Positions 25,082-33,094 of a stretch of 64,000 bases of DNA are shown here, one piece after another. The position numbers and the translations under genes are program-made. The DNA comes from JAUVXJ01 sp964433755 (GTDB lineage: Bacteria; Chloroflexota; Anaerolineae; UBA7937; B3-Chlor). The notes below the pieces were generated by a model that saw nothing but the letters and a program-made list of their open reading frames with translations, did not search any database and had not been told where the DNA came from. Numbering within the stretch: position 1 is the first letter of the stretch; every line of letters starts with the position of its first letter. The stretch covers positions 1 through 64,000 of the forward strand of contig CAYSSR010000004.1 in the NCBI GenBank assembly GCA_964433755.1, read 5' to 3'.

Positions 25082-26158
25082 ATGAAGAGACGAGCAAGGA
25101 TCCTCCTGACCAAGTCACTTGACTCCCTCTTGCTCGCCGTAGATCATTTTAATCGCCCCTGGGCTACAGGGCGCCATGAAGCGGTGCTCATCTTCCTTGA
25201 CCGTGCATTCGAGTTGCTCCTGAAAGCTTCAATAGTGGAGAGAGGCGGAAAGATCCGCGAGCCCAAGGCGAAGGAGACCATAGGATTCGACAAGTGTATC
25301 AGGAAGTGCCTCAGCGATGCTTCAATAGGCGTGCTTGATGAGGATCAAGCCCTCACGATGCAGGTCATCAATAGCCTCCGGGACGCTGCTCAGCACTATC
25401 TCCTTGACGTTTCGGAGCAGGAGCTTTGTCTCTTCTCTCAAGCGGGGGTGACCGTCTACTCAGATATTCTCCGTCAGGTCTTCAGGAAGAAGCTCTCCAG
25501 CCATCTTCCGCATCGCGTGCTCTCCATTTCCGCCACCGCTCCTACCGACCTGCATACGATGATCGATACGGAATTCAAGGAGATCGCAAGGCTTGTTCGG
25601 CCCGGATCCAGGAAGCGTGTGGATGCGAGAGCCAAGCTAAGGGGTCTGGCAATCGTTGAATCTTCGTTGTCCGGTATCCGGTCACAACCTGGGGACGCTG
25701 AGCTAAGTCGCCTTGTCGGTCACATCCAGCACGGCAAGGACTGGAGAGATCTGTTTCCGGGTGTGGCAGCCCTTCAGACAGGTTCCTCGGGAGAGGGGCC
25801 ATCACTGTCGATCCGTCTGACGAAGAGAGATGGTGACGCAGTCCATCTAGTCCCCGAAGGAACCCCTGGCGCTACAGTTGTGGCGGTTAAGCGAGTCAAC
25901 GAACTTGACTACTACTCGCTCGGACTCAGGGATCTCGCAGGGAAGGTAGGAATGACTCCTCCCAAGGCCCTGGCTCTTGTCATACACCTCGGCCTTCAAG
26001 ACTCGGAAGACTTCTTCAAGGAGATCGTCATAGGGAAGTCCAGGCACAAGCGATACAGCGCTAAGGCACTTGACGCATTGAAGAAGGCACTCCCTGAGGT
26101 TGACATGGGCGAGGTGTGGGAGCAGCATCGACCAATGAGAAACAAGAGGGCATCATGA
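25082..26158 (+). CDS. DUF3644-like HEPN-type protein, candidate toxin or defence effector
   Basis: A 358-aa protein. Residues about 10-130 are helical and fit DUF3644: LTKSLDSLLLAVDHFNRPWA, an RHEAVLIFLDRAFELLLKA helix, then Arg100-x4-His105 in SLRDAAQHYL. R-x4-6-H is the RNase signature of HEPN domains, and DUF3644 has been grouped with them. The C-terminal part (about 280-345) looks like a winged helix (DLAGKVGMTPPKALALVIHL, KRYSAKALDAL). The gene is visibly AT-richer than the flanking housekeeping genes and is followed by DUF6602 and membrane genes, suggesting an acquired cassette. ATG 25082 has no strong SD. Confidence 0.65.
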   Translation: MKRRARILLTKSLDSLLLAVDHFNRPWATGRHEAVLIFLDRAFELLLKASIVERGGKIREPKAKETIGFDKCIRKCLSDASIGVLDEDQALTMQVINSLRDAAQHYLLDVSEQELCLFSQAGVTVYSDILRQVFRKKLSSHLPHRVLSISATAPTDLHTMIDTEFKEIARLVRPGSRKRVDARAKLRGLAIVESSLSGIRSQPGDAELSRLVGHIQHGKDWRDLFPGVAALQTGSSGEGPSLSIRLTKRDGDAVHLVPEGTPGATVVAVKRVNELDYYSLGLRDLAGKVGMTPPKALALVIHLGLQDSEDFFKEIVIGKSRHKRYSAKALDALKKALPEVDMGEVWEQHRPMRNKRAS

Positions 26159-26352
26159 GAGCCAAGCAGACATTGAGCCGGGTCGCAGGGGGAGTGAAGA
26201 GGCGAGCGTTGGTGGGCGTGTAGTGTGTGATGGAGCCCTGGAAAGCAACCACTGGTATTCGGGTCGTGCTGCTCAGTGCTGCCGGGCTACGTGGCCGGAT
26301 GGATGTAGTAGCAGCAAGTCTTGTGCGCCATCCATGACCTCTGGAGAACATC

Positions 26353-27120
26353 ATGGCGAAGAGTATCACATCATTCTATGACGATGTGGCTGAGAACATG
26401 CTGCAGTCCTTCGAGGGCTGGGACAAGCATGTCCCGCACGAGGGAGAGAAAGGAGGACTGAGGGAGAGAAGGGTTCGCGAGTTCTTCGAGAAACACCTGC
26501 CAGGCAAGTATGGGGTGGCAAGCGGACACATTGTCGATAGGAACGGGACAGTCAGCCTTCAGGAGGACGTTGTTATCTTTGATCAAATGAGTTGCCCAGT
26601 ATTGAAAGTTGATCCGTACTATCATATGTTCCCTTGCGAGAGTGTGTATGCGACAGTCGAGGTCAAGTCGGTTCTTGACGCCGCCGGTGTTAGGGATTGT
26701 GTCGGTCACACGCACCGGTTGATGGAGCTATCGCGGGGAGCCGGGAATGGTCTTGGACCGCTCGAGAGTTTTGTGTTTGCCTATGAGTCATATGATAGCC
26801 GTGAAAAACGCGCCGTAGATTGGGCAGTGGATAAGTTCAGAGAAGAAGCGCGCGCATACGATCAGCCGCTACCCATCCCTAGCTTGATTCTTTGCCTGAA
26901 GAAGAAGTTCGTTCTTTATCTGGGAGGCGGGGATGGCAGGAGCATTTGCATCCCTGATATGTTGGAGTCCGGAATACTGCTGTACTACTTCGAGATGTTG
27001 CTTCACCGGCTCTCTCAGGTAGAGACGTCCTCACCATCACTGTTCACTGACTACGGGTGGGAAAAGGATAATCCGATAATCCGGTCTCGAAACACATGGA
27101 ACCTGAGGGAGCTGGGTTGA
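26353..27120 (+). CDS. DUF6602 protein, PD-(D/E)xK nuclease-like
   Basis: A 255-aa protein. The N-terminal half matches DUF6602 by its order: HEGEKGGLRERRVREFFEKH, LPGKYGVASGHIVD, Asp72 in EDVVIFD, CESVYATVEVKS with Glu103-x-Lys105. Asp...Glu-x-Lys on adjoining strands is the PD-(D/E)xK nuclease pattern. The C-terminal half carries DYGW and a helix-rich segment. DUF6602 proteins are common in phage and defence settings, with no assigned role. ATG 26353 follows GGAG. A 194-base non-coding gap separates it from the DUF3644 gene. Confidence 0.65.
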   Translation: MAKSITSFYDDVAENMLQSFEGWDKHVPHEGEKGGLRERRVREFFEKHLPGKYGVASGHIVDRNGTVSLQEDVVIFDQMSCPVLKVDPYYHMFPCESVYATVEVKSVLDAAGVRDCVGHTHRLMELSRGAGNGLGPLESFVFAYESYDSREKRAVDWAVDKFREEARAYDQPLPIPSLILCLKKKFVLYLGGGDGRSICIPDMLESGILLYYFEMLLHRLSQVETSSPSLFTDYGWEKDNPIIRSRNTWNLRELG

Positions 27121-27314
27121 CCGTTCTCTGAGGCCGAGCGGGCGGAGCACGGACCCTCTTGGCGCAGCGGGAGGCGTGGCGTGCAGACGGCCGCACGATG
27201 CGCTGGGCGGTGTGTGGCTCAAACCGGCCGAGCGGTCGCTGCGAATGAAACCATGCTGCGAGAAGATGCATTGATGGCTGCCACCTCGGTGTCACCTGGC
27301 AAGCGGGGGATGAC

Positions 27315-27875
27315 ATGAACGAGTTTCTAATCAGCTTTGTCGCCAACTTGGCGGCCGACGCACTACTGGCTGTCGCGGTCTACTTGATAGTGACTCAACC
27401 AGGAGAGAAGCGAAAGTCGGAGCAGCGTAGGCGCCGCGCCTTGGGTCTCCTCAAGTCAGAGGCTATGGTCAATCGGGAGCGGGCGAGGTCTTACATATCG
27501 GACCTTGTCGATCCGAAAAGCATCCAGGCCGAGTCCTTCCCATTGCGATACACCAGAGGGGCGTGGAATGCACTTCGAGAGAGCGGCTTCCTTGCCGAAG
27601 CGGAGGATCGAGAACTTGCCTACTACCTATTCCGGATGAACGAGTTCGGCCTCATCGCCAACAAGAATCTCAGACGTTTGGAACTTGCACATCTTGAGAA
27701 CACAGGAGGGCGAATCACAAGCTTGGGTGAGCTAGCGCGGAGGAATAGCGAGCATTTCTCTCAGCTCTTGACGATCGTGCTGGAGAGACTCGAGGACATC
27801 GAGGCCGTGACCATAGACGATGAGCATTCTCCCCTGGGCGAGGACGAATCAGACGACGAGGACATGGACGACTAG
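27315..27875 (+). CDS. Small membrane-anchored protein of unknown function
   Basis: A 186-aa protein with one N-terminal membrane helix (about 4-28) followed by a Lys/Arg stop-transfer (GEKRKSEQRRRRA), a helical cytoplasmic region and a very acidic C terminus (GEDESDDEDMDD). I recognise no family. It is the third gene of the AT-richer island; a helical membrane effector or anchor is possible but unsupported. ATG 27315 has GGGGGATGA upstream. The 27121-27311 gap holds no clear gene. Confidence 0.6.
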   Translation: MNEFLISFVANLAADALLAVAVYLIVTQPGEKRKSEQRRRRALGLLKSEAMVNRERARSYISDLVDPKSIQAESFPLRYTRGAWNALRESGFLAEAEDRELAYYLFRMNEFGLIANKNLRRLELAHLENTGGRITSLGELARRNSEHFSQLLTIVLERLEDIEAVTIDDEHSPLGEDESDDEDMDD

Positions 27876-28011
27876 TGTCTCTCACAACTGACTCCATGTG
27901 CCTCCGTCATACTTCCGCCCTACCTGCCGCTGGAGTGCGAGGGTGGTTGCATGGCCTGACGGGCGGCGGGCATCTTGCTGAGTCTTCTCCTGCGGCTGAG
28001 GTAGTCCCCGG

Positions 28012-28524
28012 ATGAGAATTCGACCAATGAGCAATGAGGACGCCAACACCGTTCTCACCATCTACGCGGAGGGGATCGAGGACGGCCTAGCCACCTTCGA
28101 GACCCGCTGTCCTACTTGGAAGGAGTGGGAGGAGGCACACATCGAAGAGTGCCGACTGGTTGCCGAAGACGGGAGCAGGCTCCTGGGCTGGGCTGCCCTC
28201 AGCGCCGTGTCCAGGAGGGAGTGCTACCGCGGAGTCGCAGAGGTCACGTTCTACGTGGCGCGGAGTGCCCGGGGCCGAGGCGTGGGATCGGCCCTGCTCG
28301 AGGCGCTCGTAGAGGCGTCGGAAGAAGCAGGCTTCTGGACGCTACAGGCCGCTACCTTCGAGGACAACACGGCGAGTCTGCTAGTGCAGGACCGGTGCGG
28401 CTTTCGTGTCGTCGGGACGAGGGAGCGCATCGGCCAGTTGGATGGCCGATGGAGGACCACGGTATTGACGGAACGACGAAGCCAGGTGGTCGGGGTGGAC
28501 CGAACGGACGAGCCACACGCCTGA
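28012..28524 (+). CDS. GNAT N-acetyltransferase, phosphinothricin/MnaT type
   Basis: A 170-aa acetyltransferase. It follows the Pat/YncA pattern: IRPMSNEDANTVLTIYAEGI, then GWAALSAVSRRECYRGVAEV, the acetyl-CoA loop RSARGRGVGSALLEALVE and ENTASLLVQDRCGFRVVGTR (here EDNTASLLVQDRCGF). Family members acetylate phosphinothricin, methionine sulfoximine or similar amino acids. No partner genes are obvious; it is followed by its own intergenic space. Confidence 0.85.
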   Translation: MRIRPMSNEDANTVLTIYAEGIEDGLATFETRCPTWKEWEEAHIEECRLVAEDGSRLLGWAALSAVSRRECYRGVAEVTFYVARSARGRGVGSALLEALVEASEEAGFWTLQAATFEDNTASLLVQDRCGFRVVGTRERIGQLDGRWRTTVLTERRSQVVGVDRTDEPHA

Positions 28525-28639
28525 GTTCTATCTTCGCGCGGCATCTTCTGATGGTGCCCCTCCTCTGTTCCTCAGGCCTACATGCCACCGATGGTTCTTG
28601 CTCCTTATCTTGACTTTCCCTTCCCCGCACAGTGCAAGT

Positions 28640-28669
28640 GTTGTTCCACAACGTGGCATCCAGTATAAT
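28640..28669 (+). promoter_or_regulatory. Promoter of the Crp/Fnr gene with an inverted repeat over the -35
   Basis: TTGTTC 28641-28646 and TATAAT 28664-28669, 17-base spacer. GTTGT-TCC-ACAAC (28640-28652) is a perfect 5-bp inverted repeat covering the -35, a likely operator. Confidence 0.7.
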
Positions 28670-28722
28670 GTGAAGTGGCTCCCGACCACACGTAGCGAAA
28701 GTGAGAGCGTGGAGTGCGTAAG

Positions 28723-29400
28723 ATGAACGTAGACGTGACAAGCAAGGTGGGCTATCTAAAGACCGTGGACATATTTCAGGACTTAGCTGAGGACGAACTA
28801 CAGGCTCTGGAGAGTTCGATCAAAAAGACTCCGTGCGCGGCGGGCAAGATCTTCTACGCTCCCGAGGATAGCGGAGAGGCGCTGTTCATCTTAAAGGAGG
28901 GCAAGGTGCAGTTGTACCGTATCTCGCCCGAGGGGAGGAAGCTGGTCACCAACAGCCTGGGGCCTGGCACTATCTTCGGCGAGATGACGCTCATCGGCCA
29001 GAACATGTACGACAGCTTCGCCGAAGCCACGGAAGACTGTGTGGTGTGCCAGATGGATCGCGCGGAACTGGAACGGTTGCTGCTGGAGAAGCCTCAGGTG
29101 GCGCTTCGCATCCTGGAAGTGATCGGTAGGCGACTTCTGGAGGTGGAGGCACGGCTGGAGGACATCGCCTTCAAGACGGTCTCCGGCAGACTGGCGTCAC
29201 TGCTGCTGCGCCTGATGCGAGAGCACGGCGCAACCATTCGGGGATTCACCCATCAGAATCTGGCGGACGACATCGGCACCCACCGGGAGACCGCGACCCA
29301 GGCTCTGACCAGGTTCAAGGCGCAGGGCCTTCTGGAGACCGGCCGGAAGCGGATCGAGATCCTGGACGTCGAGGGACTACGCCGCGTCGCCAACAGCTAG
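28723..29400 (+). CDS. Crp/Fnr-family transcriptional regulator
   Basis: A 225-aa regulator: cyclic-nucleotide-binding-like beta-roll (about 15-130) with GEALFILKEGKVQLYRIS and GTIFGEMTLIGQ, a long dimer helix, then a winged HTH (about 150-220) with FTHQNLADDIGTHRETATQAL. The PBC-type loop lacks the cAMP Arg-Ser pair and there is no Fnr-like N-terminal Cys cluster, so the ligand is unknown. ATG 28723 is preferred over in-frame GTG 28714 because GGAG lies 8 bases before it. A strong bidirectional terminator follows. Confidence 0.92.
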   Translation: MNVDVTSKVGYLKTVDIFQDLAEDELQALESSIKKTPCAAGKIFYAPEDSGEALFILKEGKVQLYRISPEGRKLVTNSLGPGTIFGEMTLIGQNMYDSFAEATEDCVVCQMDRAELERLLLEKPQVALRILEVIGRRLLEVEARLEDIAFKTVSGRLASLLLRLMREHGATIRGFTHQNLADDIGTHRETATQALTRFKAQGLLETGRKRIEILDVEGLRRVANS

Positions 29401-29414
29401 AGCCATGCTGACGA

Positions 29415-29446
29415 AAAAGGGCCAGCTCGCCCGGGCTGGCCCTTTT
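29415..29446. terminator. Bidirectional terminator between the Crp/Fnr and bactofilin genes
   Basis: A 12-bp perfect stem, AAAAGGGCCAGC (29415-29426) with GCTGGCCCTTTT (29435-29446), with T-runs on both strands, between two convergent genes. Confidence 0.92.
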
Positions 29447-29469
29447 GTTCGTTCTGCGTTTGTGTTGCC

Positions 29470-29907
29470 CTATTCTTCTTCCTGGTCCTCTACAACCTCA
29501 CTCTTGCCGTCGGTGAGCCTGTGGGGTTCCGCCTCACCGGCCATCAACAGGGGCTCGAACTCCACGGGCATCTCGCTGCGGCCGCTGAACACACCGCCTT
29601 CGTCGATGAGGAACGAGGCCACGTCTATGTCGCCCCAGACGAGCCCTGTGGATAGTATCTCCAGTCGTCCGGAGGCGCTGATATTGCCCTTCACGGCGCC
29701 TGAGATGGAGATGTTGCGTCCCACGATGTCGGCCACCACCTTGGCTGTCTCGCCGATGATGACGTTGTTCATCGTCTCCACGCTTCCCTGAAACACACCG
29801 TCTATGCGCACACCACCATCGCACTTGAGTTCGCCAATGAAGGTAGCGGTGGCTCCTATCACGTTTTCGATTCTATCGCTGGCCGGACTGTCTAGCACAT
29901 CAGCCAA
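29470..29907 (-). CDS. Bactofilin-family cytoskeletal protein
   Basis: A 145-aa protein with the central bactofilin beta-helix (about 15-115): IGATATFIGELKCDGGVRID, GVFQGSV, NVIIGETAKVVADIVG, GNISASGRLEI, GLVWGDIDV. Bactofilins polymerise without nucleotide and often bind the membrane and M23 peptidases to shape the wall. Here the next gene upstream is exactly such an M23 peptidase, 56 bases away, supporting a bactofilin-peptidase pair. The start is TTG 29907 after GGAGGATTGAGCC. The C-terminal 25 residues are acidic. Confidence 0.92.
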   Translation of the reverse strand: MADVLDSPASDRIENVIGATATFIGELKCDGGVRIDGVFQGSVETMNNVIIGETAKVVADIVGRNISISGAVKGNISASGRLEILSTGLVWGDIDVASFLIDEGGVFSGRSEMPVEFEPLLMAGEAEPHRLTDGKSEVVEDQEEE

Positions 29908-29963
29908 GGCTCAATCCTCCTTAGTCCCCGGTCACGTACGAGGCCGGGCCGTGTTTGCGCAAC

Positions 29964-30989
29964 TCACTCTTGGTTCAGGCTGAGGTAGATCATGGGATCC
30001 ACCGGAACGTCGTTGAGACGGATCTCGTAGTGCAGGTGGGGACCCGTACTCCTCCCTGAATTGCCCGAAAGGGCGATCTGCTGTCCTTCCTCTACCACGT
30101 CGCCTGGGTCCACGAAGTACCAGGAGTTGTGACCGTAGCACGTGGAGAAGCCCATCTCGTGCTCGACGACGACGGTCCAACCCAGTCCAGGTCGCCAACC
30201 GGCGAAGGCGACCTTTCCAGCTTTGGTGACTCGAACCGGTGTGCCATACCAGGCACCAATGTCTAGGCCCTGATGAAACTCCAGATAGCCGGTCTCAGGC
30301 AGCACCCGATAGCCGAAATCAGAGGTGATCTGGCCCTTGAGAGGCCAGCTCTTGGGCGCTGCGGCAATGAGCCGCAACTGCCGTTCCAGCTCTGCTGGGT
30401 CGTCTCGCTTCTCCGGTGCTACTCTCTCCACCCGGGCCGTCAGCGCGTTGAGCAGCACTCCCAGCTCCTGAGTGTCCTCCGGGAGCGTGGACTCCAGTTG
30501 GGCCAGCTCGGCGTTGGATTCCACGGCCAGAGACATGCTGTAGTCACCCAGTTCAGAGCCTCCCTGGCCACCTTGCGCGCCGAAGGACGTGGGCTGGGTG
30601 GTGGCGGTGGCCGTGACGGTGATCGCCGTGTCCTCGAGACCTATCAGCTCCCGAATCTGGTAGGAGAGGTTCTCCAACTCCAGCATGCCGGCCCTGAAGC
30701 GCTCAACAGACTCCGAGAGAGTGGTCACCTCCTCCTGCTGTGCCAGGATGGTGAGGCGCATGTCTGTCTCGCGTGCTTCGTGTATGGCTTGCTGCTCGCT
30801 GAGCTCGTTCATCTGGGCATTGAGTCTGTGATTGGTGACGGCAAGATAGAAGAACCCAGACACCAGCAGCAGTAGGACGGCCACCGAAGTCGGAACAACC
30901 CACATAGGAATCCGCAACGACAAAGGGGGACGCTCAGAATGAGGCACGATCATCAACGTCAGCGATCGTGTCTCTCTCTTGCGTGTCAC
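29964..30989 (-). CDS. Membrane-anchored M23 (LytM-type) peptidoglycan peptidase
   Basis: A 341-aa protein: short basic cytoplasmic end, one membrane helix (PTSVAVLLLLVSGFFYLAV), a coiled coil (about 60-130) and a C-terminal LytM domain with HQGLDIGAWYGTPV (zinc His and Asp), CYGHNSW and GPHLHYEIR. All zinc ligands are kept, so it should be an active endopeptidase. GTG 30989 is chosen because AGGAGGAG lies 10 to 12 bases upstream; ATG 30953 lacks an SD, and the open frame up to 31088 reaches the predicted transcription start. Its partner is probably the bactofilin downstream. Confidence 0.9.
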   Translation of the reverse strand: MTRKRETRSLTLMIVPHSERPPLSLRIPMWVVPTSVAVLLLLVSGFFYLAVTNHRLNAQMNELSEQQAIHEARETDMRLTILAQQEEVTTLSESVERFRAGMLELENLSYQIRELIGLEDTAITVTATATTQPTSFGAQGGQGGSELGDYSMSLAVESNAELAQLESTLPEDTQELGVLLNALTARVERVAPEKRDDPAELERQLRLIAAAPKSWPLKGQITSDFGYRVLPETGYLEFHQGLDIGAWYGTPVRVTKAGKVAFAGWRPGLGWTVVVEHEMGFSTCYGHNSWYFVDPGDVVEEGQQIALSGNSGRSTGPHLHYEIRLNDVPVDPMIYLSLNQE

Positions 30990-31096
30990 TGTGAGCTGTC
31001 TCCTCCTATCAGCTTCTCGCGCAAAGGTGGAGCCACTCCTTTCTGGGGCCGAATCGCCCCCTCGAGGGTCATGTGGGGGCGACGACAACCAGATGC

Positions 31097-31125
31097 AATA
31101 TACTACAATTGGGAGCCGTTGTCAA
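31097..31125 (-). promoter_or_regulatory. Promoter of the M23-bactofilin operon
   Basis: On the minus strand TTGACA (31125-31120) and TATATT (31102-31097) with a 17-base spacer. It lies across the last codons of the DUF4446 gene. Confidence 0.85.
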
Positions 31126-31624
31126 CGTTGTTCCGGCGGGCTTGTGCTATGGCCTCCGTCTCCTCCGCCGATAGGGTATGGGCGGACTCCCATCTGTTGA
31201 TGGGCTTGGCGTATAGCCTGCTCTCAGCACGTCCCTGGAGAGAGCTGAGGACGACACCATCGCCATCACTGTCCAGGAGTGCGACGGCGAAGCTCTGCTC
31301 GCCGCCGGTGCCCTCGTAGGCGTTGAAGCGGACGAGCCCCACACATTGTACGCTGGCTCGCACTTGCGTCCGCAAGCTCTCCGACATCTTGGTCAGTTGG
31401 TCTGCCTTCGACGCCGCCAGACGCATCTGCTCCACGTACATGCTGAGCAGCTCTCCGACGTCCTTTCCGTCGGGAGTAGCCAGCAGCGCCGCGTACGTGC
31501 GCCGCAGCCGACTCACAGCCCGTTGTAGCACGATCAGCCAGAGGAGTAAGAGAAGGAGAACCAGAACGACCACCAGCCACAGGAAAGGGCCATAGTTCTG
31601 GTAGATCGAGAAGAGAGCCTCCAC
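31103..31624 (-). CDS. DUF4446 family membrane protein
   Basis: A 173-aa protein: one N-terminal membrane helix (about 12-33), a coiled-coil helix (about 35-90) and a small beta domain with VGLVRFNAYEGTGGEQSFAVALLD and GVVLSSLQGR, which is the DUF4446 signature. DUF4446 genes are common in Firmicutes and Chloroflexota, often next to cell-envelope or chromosome-partition genes; function unknown. GTG 31624 follows GAGGTG. It is transcribed toward the M23 and bactofilin genes and may contribute to that operon. Confidence 0.85.
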   Translation of the reverse strand: MEALFSIYQNYGPFLWLVVVLVLLLLLLWLIVLQRAVSRLRRTYAALLATPDGKDVGELLSMYVEQMRLAASKADQLTKMSESLRTQVRASVQCVGLVRFNAYEGTGGEQSFAVALLDSDGDGVVLSSLQGRAESRLYAKPINRWESAHTLSAEETEAIAQARRNNVDNGSQL

Positions 31625-31671
31625 TACTGCTGCACCTCATAATCGCCCCACGGCGGATCCTCAACTAATGA

Positions 31672-31700
31672 ATTCTACTCCCTCGCACGTGCATAGTCAA
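31672..31700 (-). promoter_or_regulatory. Promoter of the DUF4446 gene
   Basis: On the minus strand TTGACT (31700-31695) and TAGAAT (31677-31672), 17-base spacer. Confidence 0.8.
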
Positions 31701-31837
31701 CCGTCCGCGGGGCGTGCCGAGGGAAACGTGCTGGCCTGGATCTGGGCTTCGGCGAGGCGGCAAAGGTGAGATCACGCACACAGGGGCAGATCGAATGACC
31801 GCCGTCACATCGCTGCGCGGTGTCCCGGAGTACGGCA

Positions 31838-31866
31838 TTGACAACCTGGGGGGCCTGGGATACCAT
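31838..31866 (+). promoter_or_regulatory. Promoter of the HD-GYP regulator gene
   Basis: TTGACA 31838-31843 and TACCAT 31861-31866, 17-base spacer, start near 31873, 37 bases before the ATG. Confidence 0.75.
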
Positions 31867-31909
31867 AGGACAGAACTACGTTCTCGGACCTGCCAGGTCG
31901 ATAGGGAGA

Positions 31910-32956
31910 ATGGGCAATCCAGAAGCGCTCACGCAGCAGAGCATACTGGTCGTAGACGACGAGAGACTCGTCAACGCCATCCTGGCACGGTACCTGTCCC
32001 AGGTGGGCTATACGTGCATCACGGCCCAGAGTGGGCCGGAGGCGCTGGAGAAGCTCGACGAGCAGAGCTGCGCCCTTGCCTTGTGCGATATCAGGATGCC
32101 GGGCATGGACGGCATAGAGCTCTTGAAGCGTATCAAGGAGTGGGACGACGAGATCGCGGTGATCATGGTCAGCGCGGTGGACAACAGAGAGGTGGCTGTG
32201 GAGGCCATGCGGGAGGGGGCTTACGACTACGTGATCAAGCCGTTCCATCTCGAGGAGGTGCTGATCAGCGTTCAGAGGGCTCTGGAGAACCGCCGGTTGA
32301 TACTGGAGAGGAAAGAATACCAGCGCAACCTGGAGAGAAAGGTAGAGGAGAGGACCAGAGAGCTGGCACAGAAGAACGAGGAGTTGCAGCGTCTGTTCAT
32401 AAGCGCCATACAGAGCATAGTGCTTACATTGCAGGCGAAGGACGAGTACACGGAGGATCACTCCAGACGTGTAGCTGCTCAGGCCAGTGCGATCGCCAGG
32501 GAGCTATCTTTGTCCGAGGCGGAGGTGGAGAACATACGTCGCGCAGCTCTGCTGCACGACCTGGGCAAGATAGGCACCAGAGATAGCATTCTGAACAAGC
32601 CTGGCAGGCTCACTGCTGAGGAGGGCGATGAGATCCGGATGCACCCGTTGATCGCAGCCAGCATCCTGGAGCCGATCACGCCTCTTCGCGAGGTGATAAT
32701 CTACATCAAGCACGCGCACGAGGCGTACGATGGTCGTGGCTATCCCGATGGGCTGGAGGGTGAGGCGATACCGTTGGGGGCCAGGATCATCAGTGTGGCC
32801 GACGCCTTCGACGCGATGACTTCGCCGCGGCCGTACCGTGCCGCTATGGAACCGGAAGCTGTGCTGGAGCACATACGGAACGAGGCCGGCAAGCAGTTCG
32901 ATCCAGTTGTGGTGGACGCCTTTCTGAAGGTGTACGGCGCGGCGCGAGATTCCTAG
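31910..32956 (+). CDS. Response regulator with HD-GYP phosphodiesterase output
   Basis: A 348-aa protein: receiver domain (about 10-125, ILVVDDERLV, phospho-Asp in ALCDIRMPGMDG, YVIKPFHLEE), a coiled-coil linker (about 130-165) and an HD-GYP domain (about 165-340) with LLHDLGKIG, HPLIAASILEPI, HAHEAYDGRGYPDGLEGE and SVADAFDAMTS. The complete HD and GYP motifs predict hydrolysis of cyclic di-GMP, gated by phosphorylation. No GGDEF partner lies in the window. ATG 31910 has AGGGAG close upstream; longer starts would precede the promoter. Confidence 0.94.
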   Translation: MGNPEALTQQSILVVDDERLVNAILARYLSQVGYTCITAQSGPEALEKLDEQSCALALCDIRMPGMDGIELLKRIKEWDDEIAVIMVSAVDNREVAVEAMREGAYDYVIKPFHLEEVLISVQRALENRRLILERKEYQRNLERKVEERTRELAQKNEELQRLFISAIQSIVLTLQAKDEYTEDHSRRVAAQASAIARELSLSEAEVENIRRAALLHDLGKIGTRDSILNKPGRLTAEEGDEIRMHPLIAASILEPITPLREVIIYIKHAHEAYDGRGYPDGLEGEAIPLGARIISVADAFDAMTSPRPYRAAMEPEAVLEHIRNEAGKQFDPVVVDAFLKVYGAARDS

Positions 32957-32986
32957 TCGTACGATCGTGGTTGCTGCAAACAGCGA

Positions 32987-33016
32987 AGAGCCACCCCCAC
33001 TAAAGGGGGTGGCTCT
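32987..33016. terminator. Hairpin terminator between convergent genes
   Basis: A 12-bp perfect stem, AGAGCCACCCCC (32987-32998) with GGGGGTGGCTCT (33005-33016), loop ACTAAA, between the HD-GYP gene and the convergent channel gene. T-runs are short. Confidence 0.75.
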
Positions 33017-33094
33017 CTGTATATGGTGACGGGCGGGTTGGCGTCACGATATCAGGTCGCTGCCGCTGATTGGGCGACGACGCTGGCATGGACG

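Noticed and set aside
27121..27311. Possible recombination (attC-like) site suggested by repeated GGCCGAGCGG
   Set aside because: No paired R-box sequences or integrase gene; the repeat is short and GC-rich.
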